Positions 36,140 to 49,800 of a stretch of DNA of 64,000 nucleotides are shown here, in pieces (the first letter of the stretch is position 1; every line of letters begins with the position of its first letter). Location: positions 25,978,001-26,042,000 of the forward strand of contig JBITNC010000001.1 in the NCBI GenBank assembly GCA_050084985.1, written 5' to 3'. Made by a program: the position numbers and the translations under genes. The notes under the pieces were generated by a model that was given only the letters and a program-made list of their open reading frames with translations, was not told the DNA's origin and made no database searches. The stretch comes from Nageia nagi (Eukaryota; Pinophyta).

Positions 36140-36480
36140 CTATCACAATCCTAGTGCCCATGCCTTAATGACCAATAAAATCTATATTTAAAAGGTATAT
36201 TTTCATAGTTTATAATTTTATTCCAAGATTTACCATTGAGAATCAATTCTAAAGATTTTGAAAGGGAAAACTTTATATTCATCTTAACATAAATCCTTGC
36301 ATAAAGACTTGAGGTTGTATCTTGAATCTTAATTGTTTTACCCAACACATTTCCAATCTTTAGTTAAGTTTCTAGATCCTAAAGGTTAAATAGAAACCAA
36401 CCAATCAAACCTAAACCTTATTTATTGGTGACTTCCCTTTTACATGTAAAATCCTATATTATGATTGAATATGGGAAATT
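36140..36480 (-). pseudogene. LINE ORF1 / DUF4283-like fragment
   Basis: Minus-strand frames read DLET.LKIGNVLGKTIKIQD (start partly out of frame), then ARIYVKMNIKFSL, then NYENIPFKYRFYWSLRHGH. This fits the end of DUF4283 and the following CCHC knuckle region of plant LINE ORF1 (usual form W..L..IGN.LG..L..D, A...VE.D, V.YE.LP..C..C...GH). The cysteines are degraded to F/Y and W. No RT was seen nearby, so it is an isolated scrap. Confidence 0.5.
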
Positions 36481-37620
36481 TATTATTAAAAGTCATAAAC
36501 AATTAAAATGAGCATTTGTCTTATTCTCCATGAAATACAATAAGAAAAGAAAAAAAACCTTGAATCAATAATCAAAATTTCACGTTTTTTCTTGATTAAA
36601 ATCTCAAATCTCTTTACTCCACTTATTTAGATATTCCGATGTCTAATAAAATCCATCAAAATATTTAACAAGTCTCTTAAATTCTAAGAAATATCTCTTT
36701 CTCTCTATTCATGGATTTGATTGAGAAATTCACAATTTATTTTAACTAAATTTATCTCCATTAATGGTCGACCTCATATAATAATAATAATTATTATTAT
36801 TGATTAGTCATTTCTTTTGAATAATTAGCAATTCTAAAATTATAAGTTTAAATCTATTTAAAATGAGTTGGTCAATAATAAAATAAGATAATAATATATT
36901 TGAATGCAAAATAGTGAAAGGGAGAATTGAAAACTCTCAAGTGGAAAAAGAGATGCTCTAGGTTCAAAACTCCCCTCCCTCACATGCATGTGGATACGTT
37001 CAAGTCCAATTGATGGTAGTTAGGCCAAGCTAGCATGGATGAGGTCAAGTGTGACTCCTGAATGACTTTGATGGAAGAAAATCTCAGAGACACAAAATCT
37101 AATTCCATGATTATTTTATTGTAAGGGACAATTTAAAAAAAAAAAATGAAAAGATTTCATATGTTGACAACTTTGGTTACAACGTAACAACAAGATATTT
37201 AAAGAAGAATTCAACCTAGAAGATAGAATTTGAAGTATAATCATAAAAAAAATTAATGGAGATTCAACAAGCTAAAGAACATAAAGAATCCCAAATGAAA
37301 AAGGCAAAAAAGATTTTTGAACACAACTTTGAAAGAAATTACAATATAAAAACTAAGAACAAGAGAAGCAAAAATATAGAAATAAGTAATAGACTTGTAA
37401 GTCTTGAGGAGACGACCCTTTATAGCTATAGAAGGAGTACAAGAGAAAAGATATAAAACATATGAACTTCGTCTAAACAAAAGAACAAAGATAAACCACA
37501 TTTTTAACTTAACCAAGAAAAAAAAAATCAAATTGAAATGTATAATTTAAAAATTTACTCTAAAAATAAAAACAAAATTAAGAGAAGTCTCTCTAGGTTA
37601 AAACACTTCGAAGTTCTAAC
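36481..37620. other. upstream region of the host gene, no coding feature
   Basis: A+T-rich. Overlapping ORFs at 37253-37531 (minus) and 37256-37456 (plus) have no recognisable content. The promoter of the downstream gene is presumably here or just below, but no TATA box could be assigned with confidence. Confidence 0.4.
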
Positions 37621-37669
37621 AAAAAAAAACGTTGTTCAAAATGTCTTCCGATAAATTAGTGCCTCCTCA

Positions 37670-37765
37670 ACCCTAAAACTTCACTTTTGTTGCAGATTCT
37701 TTTTCTCCCTCACTTTGAACAGCAGTAGATACCACAGACTTTCAGTCATCTAGGGTATAGGGTTT
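37670..37765 (+). promoter_or_regulatory. two telo-box-like motifs near the gene start
   Basis: ACCCTAAA lies at 37670-37677 and AGGGTTT (AAACCCT on the other strand) at 37759-37765, 25 bp before the ATG. The telo box (AAACCCTA) is a known element around transcription starts of plant ribosomal, replication and other housekeeping genes. Function here is inferred from position only. Confidence 0.4.
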
Positions 37766-37789
37766 AAGCTTTCTCTCCACATCTTCGAA

Positions 37790-37883
37790 ATGCATACTTC
37801 TGTCACACGAGTTGTTGCGAAGCTTTCACCTCTGTATGGCGGTTTGGGTTTCCGTCGACTGCGCTGTCATGGAGTTTTTTCCG
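37790..37883 (+). CDS. exon 1 (start codon, presequence)
   Basis: The ATG at 37790 follows CATCTTCGAA. Composition is clearly coding (CGTCGACTGCGCTGTCATGG), unlike the surroundings. The donor is CCG|GTAGGT at 37884. The exon ends one base into a codon. Confidence 0.62.
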
Positions 37884-40800
37884 GTAGGTTTCATGCTTCA
37901 TCATCAATTCTTTGCAAGACATTATTAAGGTACTCAAACTATTGAATAAAGTGCAAATATTTACTGAGCGTAGAAATGGGAATTTTTCAATATTGAAATC
38001 ATAAGTTTAGTTTGCTTCAGCGGCTTAATTCATATTTATTTATTTTGTCACTATTTATGACATTAGTTTACTGGTTAATCATAAGAAATATTGAAAAAAA
38101 AACGTAAAATTCTAAAGATTTTATATTTGTTTTTTTACTACTTTCTAAATATTTATATTTTTGCAAAATACAGCATACTAATTCTACAAATTTGTTAAGT
38201 TATTTTTTCTGCAATTTATTACGTGTCAAGGATGTTTAGAAACTTTTTTGTAAATCTATATAGTCTGTATTTAGATTTTGGGTGGTAGATATCCTTACGT
38301 ACGTGGCCTCCCAGATACATTAGTGTAGGAACCTTGGTATGTAGATACCCTGACAAGCATCGTAATTAGCTCCAAATCAATATAATATATTTCCATGCTC
38401 TCAAATTTTTTATGTAACATTGATGTTAGTTGTTAAGTATATCAAATATCCCATGAAATAAAATATTGGAAATTCCAGAAAAAATCTGTGTATAAGTAAT
38501 GATAAAAATGCTTGTGTGGGACCAACTCGATGATCATCAATAATGACACATAATGATCTCAACCTAATAGTATGCGGTTTTATTCTTACCTGTTATGCAC
38601 TTTTTCAAGATTTATGTATAAAAACTTAATTTAGTGCACATGATGCGCTCCATGCATAGGTAGGACATTTTTCTGCATCAGTTGAACTTTGTGCAATAAA
38701 GAATCAAAGTTGCTGAGTATATTACATATGTAACAAACATACAAAATATTATATTTGTATTATATTATTTACTTGTAATCATAATATCTTAAGTATATGC
38801 ACATTTACCTGGGATGCATCTGGATAATCCTTTTTGATTTACATGGTAAATAGTTTTACTTTTTAAAAAGTTATCCTGTGATAAAAAAACGTTTTTGAGA
38901 AAAATTGACGGAGTAGCCAAATGGCCAATTGCCTACTAAACTCCCTAATTTGTGTAGATTTAATTAATTTAGTACTGTTACATGCCAGCATTTATGCTGA
39001 ATTCAGTATCCACTGGTTTGTTTTTTAATTTTCTATGAATTTGAACTGTTATTTTTGTTCTTGATGCCAGAATGGACACTTGTTATGCATGATAAGGGTA
39101 AGGAACATCTGCAGGCAAAGGAAACAGAAGGTTGGTTGTGTAAAAGGTAGACAATCTTACCTCAAAACACTTAAATGCCAATTTCCAACTGTAAAACAAT
39201 AGTTTGCTTCATATTTACAATCATTTCTCCTATAGAATATTTGTAATGAGTATTGCCTAGTGTTTATTTTCTCATTTGGATTTTGTTTTCTCAGTACTGT
39301 CGTCGGGAACATGTTGACAAGATCACAGTTGCTTTGCGATGCTGTTTCTCAGCCAATTTGTACGTATCAGTTGTTGTTTTGTTATGTTGCACCTCACATT
39401 TACTTGTTCCTTTGTAGTGCATTCTATGCACAACTACGATGATCACCCCTTGGTGTTTTACTTTAAATCACAAGGATTGATTCCTGCTTTGTGGGCTTTT
39501 ATTGCTTTACTCAGTTGTTGACACTTTGACACTTTTTCAGCTAGGATGAGCTCCCAGATGTTCGCTACCTTAAGCACTTCAGCCACTTGTATGGGACAAT
39601 CAAATCTGGCAAGGGATTTAGGGGAGGTAAGGCCTTTCATGGTTATTAATGTTTTGTTTCCATCACATTTATTCTTTATTAAAATTACAGGTAGAACTTG
39701 CGGAATAATTTTCTACAAAATGCATATTGGTATGGTTATGTAATGAGATTGTAAGTAACCTTTGTTTGAATGTCTTAAATTCTTAATCCTGATGTGACAT
39801 TTATAATGATTGAATGCTGTCTTCTTTAACTGGTAGAAATCGACTAAATGAAATATCAGATTGGGTGGTTATAAATTGATTTTCACCAGCTCTATGTGAA
39901 AGATTGTAATGTTCCATGGTTTGTATTTTGTGATGTCATGTTGTCACGTTTGACTCCTTACCCTTCCCATGACAACATGCAACTTACCCCAATGACATAT
40001 AGTACCTGCCATTAATGTGTTGCAGGCTTCTAGATGATCATTTCAGGCTTTTAGATGGAAGCTTAATGCTTCCTCAAGCCTTACCATTGCAAAACATGGC
40101 TGTACATCTTGTCTGCAGGTCGGCGTATAGATATCTTTAGCGGATTTTGTCTTTCCTCCAGATTTTGATATTGTCGAATACTCATGTTTTGCTCAATGCA
40201 TGTATAATGTATGTTGTCCTCCATTGTATTAAAAGAATCATGAATCTTGTATTCATATTCTATTCAGTAATAGCAAGAAAAAATGCTCTGCAACTTTTCC
40301 TTGCATTCCAGTTTTGCATTTCTCATTTTGTTGGGTTTGTAGTGATTAGAAATCACTCCCACAGTGTTAAATATCAAGTTTGGAGCCAAATCAAGGTGAT
40401 ATTCACCATTCTTGCAGTATTTTAGCCTAATGGGTATTCATTTGATTTTCATTTTGTGCACCTGAACAAAAGATAATCGTTGGTGAGTCAAACTGCCTTG
40501 TTTCAAACCAATTTGCTTTTGGTTGCTGTAACTTTCATTTCAGACCTCCATTTTAGGTGGTTCTTTTTTGTGTTGGACGGTCCTTTTAGAGACCTTTCCA
40601 ACCATATAATATTTGCTATACTTTGTATGGAAATTGCCACCACCATCAACGATTCCCGTAGTACACTTACCTAGTTTGCCTTAGAAATAGTTCGTTAATA
40701 CATTTACTTTGGCCTAAGTTTTGCCACATTGTTTCATTCCTTATGGGTATTCCACTTCTGGAAAGCAGACTTCTTCTCCATTCCATCCATATATAACATG

Positions 40801-43800
40801 ACACCCTTTGAATACAAATCATCATTTTGCCAGAATATTGTTTTGGCACTATCCGTATAGTCCTGTTTTGGTGACCCAGTGAGTACCTTGTGTGTTTGCC
40901 ACAAGTCACTAGAGATTGACAACTCCTTTTGAGTTGATTTTTTCTCCATTGGAAAGTAGACTTTAATACCTTTCCAACGATATATAACACAACATACTTT
41001 TTTAGTGCTTATGATTAGCGAAATTGCCACTTTTTGGCATCTAGTTACATAGTAGGATTGTCTTGGTGACCAACAGCCAATGACCTCAACTTCTGAAGCG
41101 AATTGCTAGAGTTTTGCACATTGGATTAAGACGTGTGAGTGCTCATTGGAAAAGTCTCTTTGATACCTTTTCAACCATATGTAATACTTGGTACTTTGAT
41201 CAAGTTTAAAACATCAGTTTTGCAGTCGCCAACACATGCAACTTTAAATCGTTAGTCGGTATCAAAGCATTTGGGCTTGCTGATTTCAAAACTTTCAATT
41301 GGCATCAGAGCCATTGTGCTATTGGGTTAAAATGGAACAAAAGAATGGAAACATAGTGTAGCTGCAAATTTTTGTTTTTAGTGGTGACCACTTCGAGTAC
41401 TGGAGTATTCAAATGAGAATGCTTTTCATCTCGAAAGACTTGTGGACTCTTGTTTTGCAAGGTTATATAAAAGTAGTGCATCTACTCTACTCTTAGCCAA
41501 TCAAAAGGAGCTTTTGGAGACTCAGAATAAGGATGCAAAAACCTTGTTCGCCATACAAAGTGGGATAAATGTTTCTATCTTCCCCAAGATTGTAGAATGC
41601 ACTCAGTACAAGGAAGCATGAGAGTCTCTTGAGATTGCCTACAAGGGATCTTTCAAGGTAAGAGTCATTAAGCTCCAACTCTTACGTAGATATCTTGAAT
41701 CTCTAAGAATGGTTCATGATGATACTATTGAGGTCTTCATGAAGAGTACAAGATTTGGTAAATGCTATTCATGTGCATGGTGAGGCACTAGATGACAATT
41801 GGATTGTGGAAAAGGTGCTTAGAAGCCTTTCTTGAAAGTTTGATCCTATCAACATTGCTATAGAGGAGTCTAGAGATTTATCTTAGGTTACTTTAGTTGA
41901 GTTGTCCAAAAGCTTACAGGCCTATGAACATAGAATAAAAGATATGTCTAAGAACTTTGATCAAGCACTCCAAGGCAAACTTAGATTTTGTTAGGTCCCT
42001 ATACTACTCATGTAGCCCATATATTGTTATTATGTGTCCCATATAAGCCCACTATGGTTATTGTTATTCCCTTACATTATTATTGTTATGTCGGCTAGTG
42101 TCCTTTCATTGTAGTGGCAACCTTTGGACTCCTATATATACTAAGGAGGTATTATCATTTGTAGGGTCTATTGTTGTGTATTTGATGTAATGTAAAGGAG
42201 GTTGCCCCCTCGAAGTGGCTTATTATTACTGATTTTATCTCTTATTCAAGGCGTTGAGCTCTTTCTCTTGTGATTTTATGCTATTTTGGGAACTTGGTTC
42301 ATAACATTTGGTATCAGAGCAGACGATTCTACGGTTTCATTGCTCAAAACTAGTCATCGTGGCATTTTCGCTACCAATTTTTTTTCGCAAGGTTTCAGAT
42401 TTTGAAATTTATTGGGTTTTTAGAAGACATACCGAAGAAGTTTTAGTTCAAATTTCAGCTCCTAATTCGCTATATTTTGCAAGTTACACTCGGGGGAAGT
42501 TAGGGTTTGTGACTAGTCTCAAAAGCAGGTCTGAAACAGGTGTTCTGGCTAAAAAGTGTATATCTGAAGTTTTACAGCTCCAACTTTGTGAAACCTATTG
42601 GATTGGTTAGGATACGGACTGAAGTTTATCTGGTACAATTTTCAAGGTCTGGGAATAAACATGTGACACGTGGCACTTCGTACAAAGTTCGCTCTTATGA
42701 AAAATCCAAAAATCAGCACATTTTGGGAAAGTTGCAGCCAATTCCTCTTGGAATATCAGAATTTGACGAAATCTGTGGCATTGAAAAGAAGACATCTGAG
42801 GCTACCACAGGTAGAAATTTCAGACTCAAGGGTCGAAATTTCAGATTTACATCAGTTGGAAGGTCAGACAATAGAACAGTCTCCAAATCACGGTTTAAAA
42901 AGGTACAATTTTTTAAATTTGCATATGTTTTGATTGGAAGGTCTATTTGGGGTGATTCAAAAGCTGTTGGAAAGAGGAGAAAGAGGAGAGTCTTGTAGGT
43001 ATAGACGTGTTTTGGCATCTTTAAACATAGGAGCTGTCGTTACTTTGCCAGCATTGCATCTCGGGGAATTGTGGTCTTCTACAACGTACTCGCAGTATAT
43101 TGCTTAGGCCACTGTTGGATTCTCTCATGTACCTTTGAGTATATAGAGAGGCCATTATGCTCATGCACGTACATGGTATATAGAGAGGTCCTTTAGGATT
43201 CCCTCACGTACCGCGAGTATATTAGCAAGGGCCTTTTTTGAACGGTTGTGCATTAGACAACACTATCATAGATTTGAGCTCCCACGTACCTTGTGTATAT
43301 AGGGAGACCCCCTAGAATCTCGAAACCAACCAAGTTAACCTTTTGACCATCTTTTTTTTTGCAATACACCGAGAACAGCACTCGGGGAGACTACCCACAC
43401 GTACCAAAAGGTAGTCGGGTAGTACGGCCAAGGGTACGGTCTATCCTCTTTGGTTTGAGATCTGAAATATTGGGCCGAGTACTATTGTTGGACCCTTCGG
43501 TATATCATGGTTTGTGAGAACTGGACACTCCTGTGAGGACCTTTGACTAAACCATTTGGGAAATTTCTACTCCACAGTAATATTCAGTCAAAATGCCACC
43601 GAAAAAAATTGCTACACCACCTAGACCTCCAAAGGGTTCATCCATGACTATAGCAGAAAGTGAAGACATATCCTTCCGAATATCTCAATTGGAAGAATTG
43701 GTTAAAGGGTGTGTAAAAAAGGGTGATTTGGAGGAATTAAAAAGGGATTTGACAAAAGGGATGGTAAGATCAATTGATTTAATCAATTTGAGGGAGGAAT

Positions 43801-46800
43801 TGGCGACTAATATGGATCAAAATATGGAAAAGATTTTTCAATTCATACAAAACCCAGAGGGAAAGATTCCTAAAGATGTTGATATGGCCCAAGGTTATTA
43901 GGAAAATAATGATATTGTTCAAGGAGATAAACCCTTCATTAATAAGCCTAATTCAGGAGTATATGCTTCTACTAATGGAAGTAATCAAGCATGGTTCTCA
44001 AGGGGAATACAACTCCCCAAGATCGACATGAGGAAGTTTGATGGAAAGGACCCCATCACTTGGATATTTCAAATGGAGCATTTTTTTGATCTACACCAAG
44101 TACCAACATCACAAAAAGTAACTATTGCATCCTTGTATCTAGCGCCTGAGCAGGTTGTATGGTACCAATGGCTTTGTGAACGTAAGAAGGGTTCTATTAT
44201 ATTTTGGTCCATTTTTACAGAGGAACTAATAGCCTACCATGAGGATGTTAAGAATAATTCCTTCTTTACTCAATTGACAAATCTAAGGCAAAAAGGTTCA
44301 GTGATGGAGCACATTCAACAATTTCAAAAGTTGAGTCTTAGAGTGAATGACATACCAAGTGATAGATTGTTGGATCTCTTTATGGGAACCTTGAAGGATA
44401 ACATTCAACATGAGGTGCGTCTGTTTGAACCAACATCCTTAGAGATGGCTTTTAAGATGGCAAGGAAGGTTGAAAGTAAAAATATGGCAATGGCTACTAA
44501 AAGGTTCCCCTCGAACACCTATAAAGAAAATATTGTTCCTTCTTCTCACTTACCTAAACCTACAAGGTTGACACCTCAACAAATGGATGAAAGACGAGCA
44601 AAGGGTCTATGCTTTAATTTTGATAGCAAGTACAATAAAGGACATAAGTGTGGGGAGAAGAAATTATTCTACATAGAATGTGAAGAGGAAGAAGAAGAAG
44701 AAGAAAAATCATCCACACCCGAAGAATTAGAAGAGATTACTACTGAAGAAATGACTCCCACCATATCTTGTAATGCATTGGCTAGAATTACTGCTCCTCA
44801 AACTCTCAAGATAGAAGGATATATCAAGAAGAAAAAGGTAATAGTGTTGATTGACTCTGGTAGAACACAATTTTATTCATTCCAAGATAGCCAAAGATTT
44901 GAATTGCTTCATATATCCAGCGCCAGAGTTTCAAGTGATGGTTGCAGATGGAGGAACTATAAATTGCTCAGGGAAGTGCCATAATATCCATCTAACCATG
45001 GGGGAATATGTACTGAAAAGTCCAATGATTGCCATTTCAATGGGTGCTACTGATATTGTCTTGGGGGTCCAATGGTTACAATCATTGGGAACAGTGGCTT
45101 TTAATTTTAAAAAACTTTTCATGAAATTTTCTTGGGAGGGAAAAGAGTTTGAATTAAGGGGTATCGAAGCGAAGATTGTAAGATAATCAGCTCTAATGGC
45201 ATGACAAAACTTTTGAGGAAGCAAAGAAGTGGTGTAATTGTACAATTATGCTCACTAGATGTCCAAACATCTAAGCCAGACAATTCTCTAGATCTCCAGA
45301 AAGTCATTGATAAGTATCCCAAGGTATTTGATACTCCCAAAGGTCTCCCCCCTAATCGAGATCATGATCATGGTATTAACTTAATTCTAGGAAGTGTTCC
45401 TCCCAACATCAGACCTTACAGATATCCATATGCCCAGAAGAGTGAAATTGAACGTATGGTTGTAGAAATGCTAGAAATAGGTATAATTCGACCAAGCCAA
45501 AGTTCTTTCTCTTCCCCAGTAGTAATGGTGCTTAAGAAGGAGGGAGCATGGCGCATGTGTCCAGATTATAGAGAGCTAAACAAGCTCACTATTAAAGATA
45601 AATTACCCATTCCAAGTCAGCGTTGGGAGGAAGTCTCAATGGATTTTATCACAGGTCTACCCAAGTCTGAAGGAAAGAGTGTCATCATGGTGGGTGTTGA
45701 TAGACTTACCAAGTATACACACTTTTGTGCACTATCCCATCCCTTCAAAGCTAGTACAGTCGCTACTGCATTCATGGAGACAATTCAAAAATTACATGGA
45801 AACTCAAAGATTATTGTAAGTGACAGAGATCCCATTTTCACTGGGAATTTTTGGACAGAATTATTTTCTTGTCTCGGTACTCAATTGGCTCATAGCTCAT
45901 CTTATCATCCTCAATCTGATGGGCAAATTGAGATAGTGAACAAATGTTTGGAAGGATATCTTTGTTGCTTTGTATTTGATAAACAAACACAATGGGTCAA
46001 GTGGTTATCTTTGACAGAATGGTGGTATAACACTTCCATACCGCAGCAAAAATGACCTCATTTATGGTGCTTTATGGATATCATCCACCATCCATCACAT
46101 CATATCTAAGAGACAAATCAAAGGTTCAAGCAGTGGAAGATCACATCGAGCATCAACAACAAGTTCTCCAACTCTTAAAGGATAACTTGACCTTGGCACA
46201 AAATCGAATGAAACAACAAGCAGATCAACATCGTAGTGAAAGAAGTTTTGAAGTGGGCGATTGGGTGTTTTTCGGCTACAACCATACAAACAGATGTCCC
46301 TCAAGCAATTTAAGAAGGATAACAAACTATCTCCCAAGTACTATGGGCCTTATAAGGTGTTGCAAAAGATTGGTAGTATGGCATACAAATTGGAGCTTCC
46401 GGCTTCTTCGCGAGTACACCCAGTTTTTCATGTTTCATGCTTAAAGAAGGTTATCGGTGACAAGATCCCAGTTCAAACTACACTTCCAGAACTCGACGAG
46501 GAAGGGAAAATTATATTGGAGCTAGAAGTAATCACTGAATCAAGAATCCGTAAGCTAAGAAATCGATCAATTTCAGAGTATCTCATTAAGTGGAAGAACC
46601 TACCTGCTGAAGATTCCACATGGGAAGATGAGAATTTTCTACAGAAGCATCCAGAACTACTCAAACGTTGAGGACAACGTTTTTTTTGAAGGAGAGGGGC
46701 ATGTTAGGTCCCTATACTACTCATGTAGCCCATATATTGTTATTATGTGTCCCATAGAAGCCCACTATGGTTATTGTTATTCCCTTACATTATTATTGTT

Positions 46801-49800
46801 ATGTCGGCTAGTGTCCTTTCATTGTAGTGGTAACCCTTGGACTCCTATCTATACTAAGGAGGTATTATCATTTGTAGGGTCTATTGTTGTGTATTTGATG
46901 TAATGTAAAGGACGTTGACCCCTCGAAGTGGCTTATAATTACTGATTTTATCTCTTATTCAAGGCGTTGAACTCTTTCTCTTGTGATTTTATGCTATTTT
47001 GGGAACTTGGTTCATAACAGATTTAATGACCAACCTTCTACTTCCTCCAATTCAAAAACTCCTTCATGAGGCCGTGTTAGATCAAATTATGGAAGAGGCC
47101 ATGGAAGAGGCGTTTGTGGTAGAGGAAGAGACAAGTCAACTAGCGGAAGCCAAAACTCAGCCCCAAAACATTGTGACTATTGCGAAAAAGATGGTCACAT
47201 GAAATGAAAATGCTACAAAAAAAATACCTACAAAAAGCCAACTATAGTGAAGAGCAAGGTATCACAAACCCTTTCTTGACTCACAACATCAATGAAGTTG
47301 TTGATGATTAAATTTGGTACCTTGATAGTGGTTGTTTAAACCACATGATTAGAAACAAGAACCAACTTGAAGAAATTGCCAGTCGATGAGTCAATTTTGG
47401 AGACAACAATCAAGTTAGCATTGTTGGAAAAGGATCTATTGCCTTCAAGGCTATGATTGGTAAGATCATGCACATGCATGATATTGTATATGTTTTAGGG
47501 TTGAAGCATACTCTTTTGAGCATTGGTCAGTTATGCTTGAAGAACTACAAAGTAATCTTTGAGAAGAGGAGCTGCAAAATCACAAATGAGACCAATCGCC
47601 AAGTAGTCGCCACTATTGTCATGTATGAGAATAGAATGTATATGTTGAAAATGCAACTAGCTACTGTTAAATGCCTTAAGACCACATTTGATCCTGTTTG
47701 GTTGTTGCTAAGAGGCTGGGACACCTCAACTTCAACTCATTATGTGGATTGCACATGCTCGTGAAAGGTATGCTGACCTTTTCATACCTGTTTGACACCT
47801 TTTGTGAAAGATGCATCTTCGGGAAACAACACAGAGAGAAGTTTCTCCATCACCAACAGCATGCTTAGAAGTCTCTTGAGTTGGTGCATGTCGACATATG
47901 TGGACCTATGCGAACTATGAGCATGGCCAAGTGTAGGTATATGCTTATTTTTACTAATGATCATTCTAGAATGAGTTGGTTGTATTTGTTGCAAGCCAAG
48001 TCATATGCTTTTGATTGTTTTGCTAAGTTCAAGACCTTGGTAGAGAACCAGTCTAGCTACCGTATCATGAAGTTCTGCATTGCCCGAGGTGTTCAATTCA
48101 TTTGTAATGAATTCAAAGACTTTTGCAACAAACATGGCATCAAACGACAATACATAGCATCCTACACTCCTCATCAGGATGGAGTGGTCGAGAGAAAGAA
48201 CCAAATAGTCGTTGAGATGGCTCAAGTGCATGTTGAAAGAGATTGGAATGGACAAGAAATTATGGGGCAAAGCTATTCACATAGTAATTTACATTTTGAA
48301 TCATTGCCCAACAAAAATTATGCAGGATTCAACTCCCTCTGAGTTTGGTTTGACAAGGTATTGTACACTTGAGGATCTTTGGCACCACATGCTAAGTGCA
48401 TATCCCTAAGGAGAATAGGAAGAATTTGGATGAGAAATCCATCAAGTGTATCTTTGTTGTATACTTTTATGAGTCCAAAGCCCACCAGTGCTATGATCTA
48501 GTCGCTAACAAATTGTACATCAACCTGGATGTTATCTTCAATGAACGTAGAGCATATTAGAAGGAATCTGATGAACCAACCATCACTACAGAGTTTGAAG
48601 ACTCCAGCTTCAACTAGCTTGTTGAGCCATTGTAGCCTCAATAGTTCAACATCCCTGTGGCGACATCTTCTCGCATTGGCGACATCTTCTCGCATTGGCG
48701 CATGCTAAGAAAATGATCACCAGAGATCATCCACACTCTTAGACATTGAGTGATCTGACAACGATTAAGGGAGATGATCATATGGTCAACTATGCCTTGA
48801 TGTCCTCTTCGTTCATTGAGCCACCAACTTCAAATAAGCAACGATAAATGATGACTGGCTACTAGCAATGGAAGATGAGATTGAGTAGATCCAAAAAAAT
48901 GATTCTTGGGAGCTTGACTCTCAAAAGAACAAGGATGTCATTGGCATCAAGTGGATCTACCAAGTCAAGTATAATGTTGATGGCAACATTGCCAAGCATA
49001 AAGCCTGTCAAGGAGTGGAACGTTATGTTTAGAAAGAAGGCCTTGACTATAAAAAGACATTTGCTCTAGTTGACCTATTAGAGACTATTCGATCCCTACT
49101 AGCTCTAGAATCTCATTTTGGTCTTATTGTCTACCATATGGATGTTAAATCAACCTTCTTGGATGGTGCTATGGAAGAAGTGTACGCTAATCAACCCTAA
49201 GGATTCACCGTCACTAACCATGAAGATAAAGTGTATAGGTTGAAGAAAGCTTTTTATGGGCTAAAGCAAGCACCCAGAGAATGGTACTTTGGAATTTACA
49301 CCTATTTCTGCTAGAATAGCTATCAGAGGTATTCAACAGAAGCCACAATGTACACAAAGGTATTTGGATTTGACTTCATCATCTTCTATATGTACATTGA
49401 TGATATTATCTTCATGAGCAATTCCACTTCCATGCTGCAACAATTTAAAATTGCCATGATGAACAAATTTGAAATGAGTGATTTGGGTGAAATGTAATAC
49501 TTTCTGAGTATGGAAGTTCATCAGTCATCCAACGACATCTTCATCAATCAAACTAAGTATGTTGACGACATGCTTGCTAGGTTTGCCATGGATTGCAAAC
49601 CAGTTGTTCCACCAACATTTGTCAATCGCAAACTGATGAAAGAGAATTCTTCTCCTCTTCTGGATTCAATGCTATACATGTCTCTTGTTGGTAGCCTAAT
49701 GTATCTTACAGATACACGACTTGACATCATGTTTGCAATTAGCTTAGTAGCTTGATTCATGCATTCACCATATGAATCCCATTGAAAAGAGGCCAAGAGC

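Larger units (their letters stand above)
41989..47019 (+). mobile_element. chromovirus (Ty3/Gypsy with chromodomain), internally deleted
   Basis: 5031 bp with 318-bp LTRs, PBS at 42309, leader, gag-pol region 43593-46671 and PPT directly before the right LTR. The order gag, PR, RT start, IN, chromodomain is that of chromoviruses. RT stops after its first block and continues directly into the integrase core, so most of RT, all of RNase H and the IN zinc domain are missing. The LTRs differ at 8 of 318 positions, so this is the youngest element recognised in the window. It carries one nonsense codon and about four frameshifts. Confidence 0.95.
41984..47024. repeat. 5-bp target site duplication GATTT (41984-41988 and 47020-47024)
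   Basis: Perfect pentamer on both sides of the Gypsy LTR ends (TGTTAGGT...CATAACA). Taking out the element and one pentamer restores the Copia-2 gag reading across the junction. Confidence 0.95.

Noticed and set aside
39550-39626. Second open frame in exon 4 (DELPDVRYLKHFSHLYG)
   Set aside because: It looks protein-like but does not match the phase left by exon 3, and would need a weaker acceptor (AGCTAG) and another upstream chain. Kept only as an alternative.
40147-41030. ORFs of 60-107 codons in the Copia-2 LTR on both strands
   Set aside because: The corresponding frames are broken in the right LTR (50348-51709), as expected for non-coding LTR sequence.
42309-42320. tRNA-Met-like sequence
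   Set aside because: It is a 12-nt primer-binding site; no tRNA cloverleaf surrounds it, nor does one surround the other PBS sites.
42308-42998. Two overlapping ORFs after the chromovirus 5' LTR
   Set aside because: They lie in the leader in different frames, one overlaps the primer-binding site, and no gag-like motif is present; gag starts at 43593.
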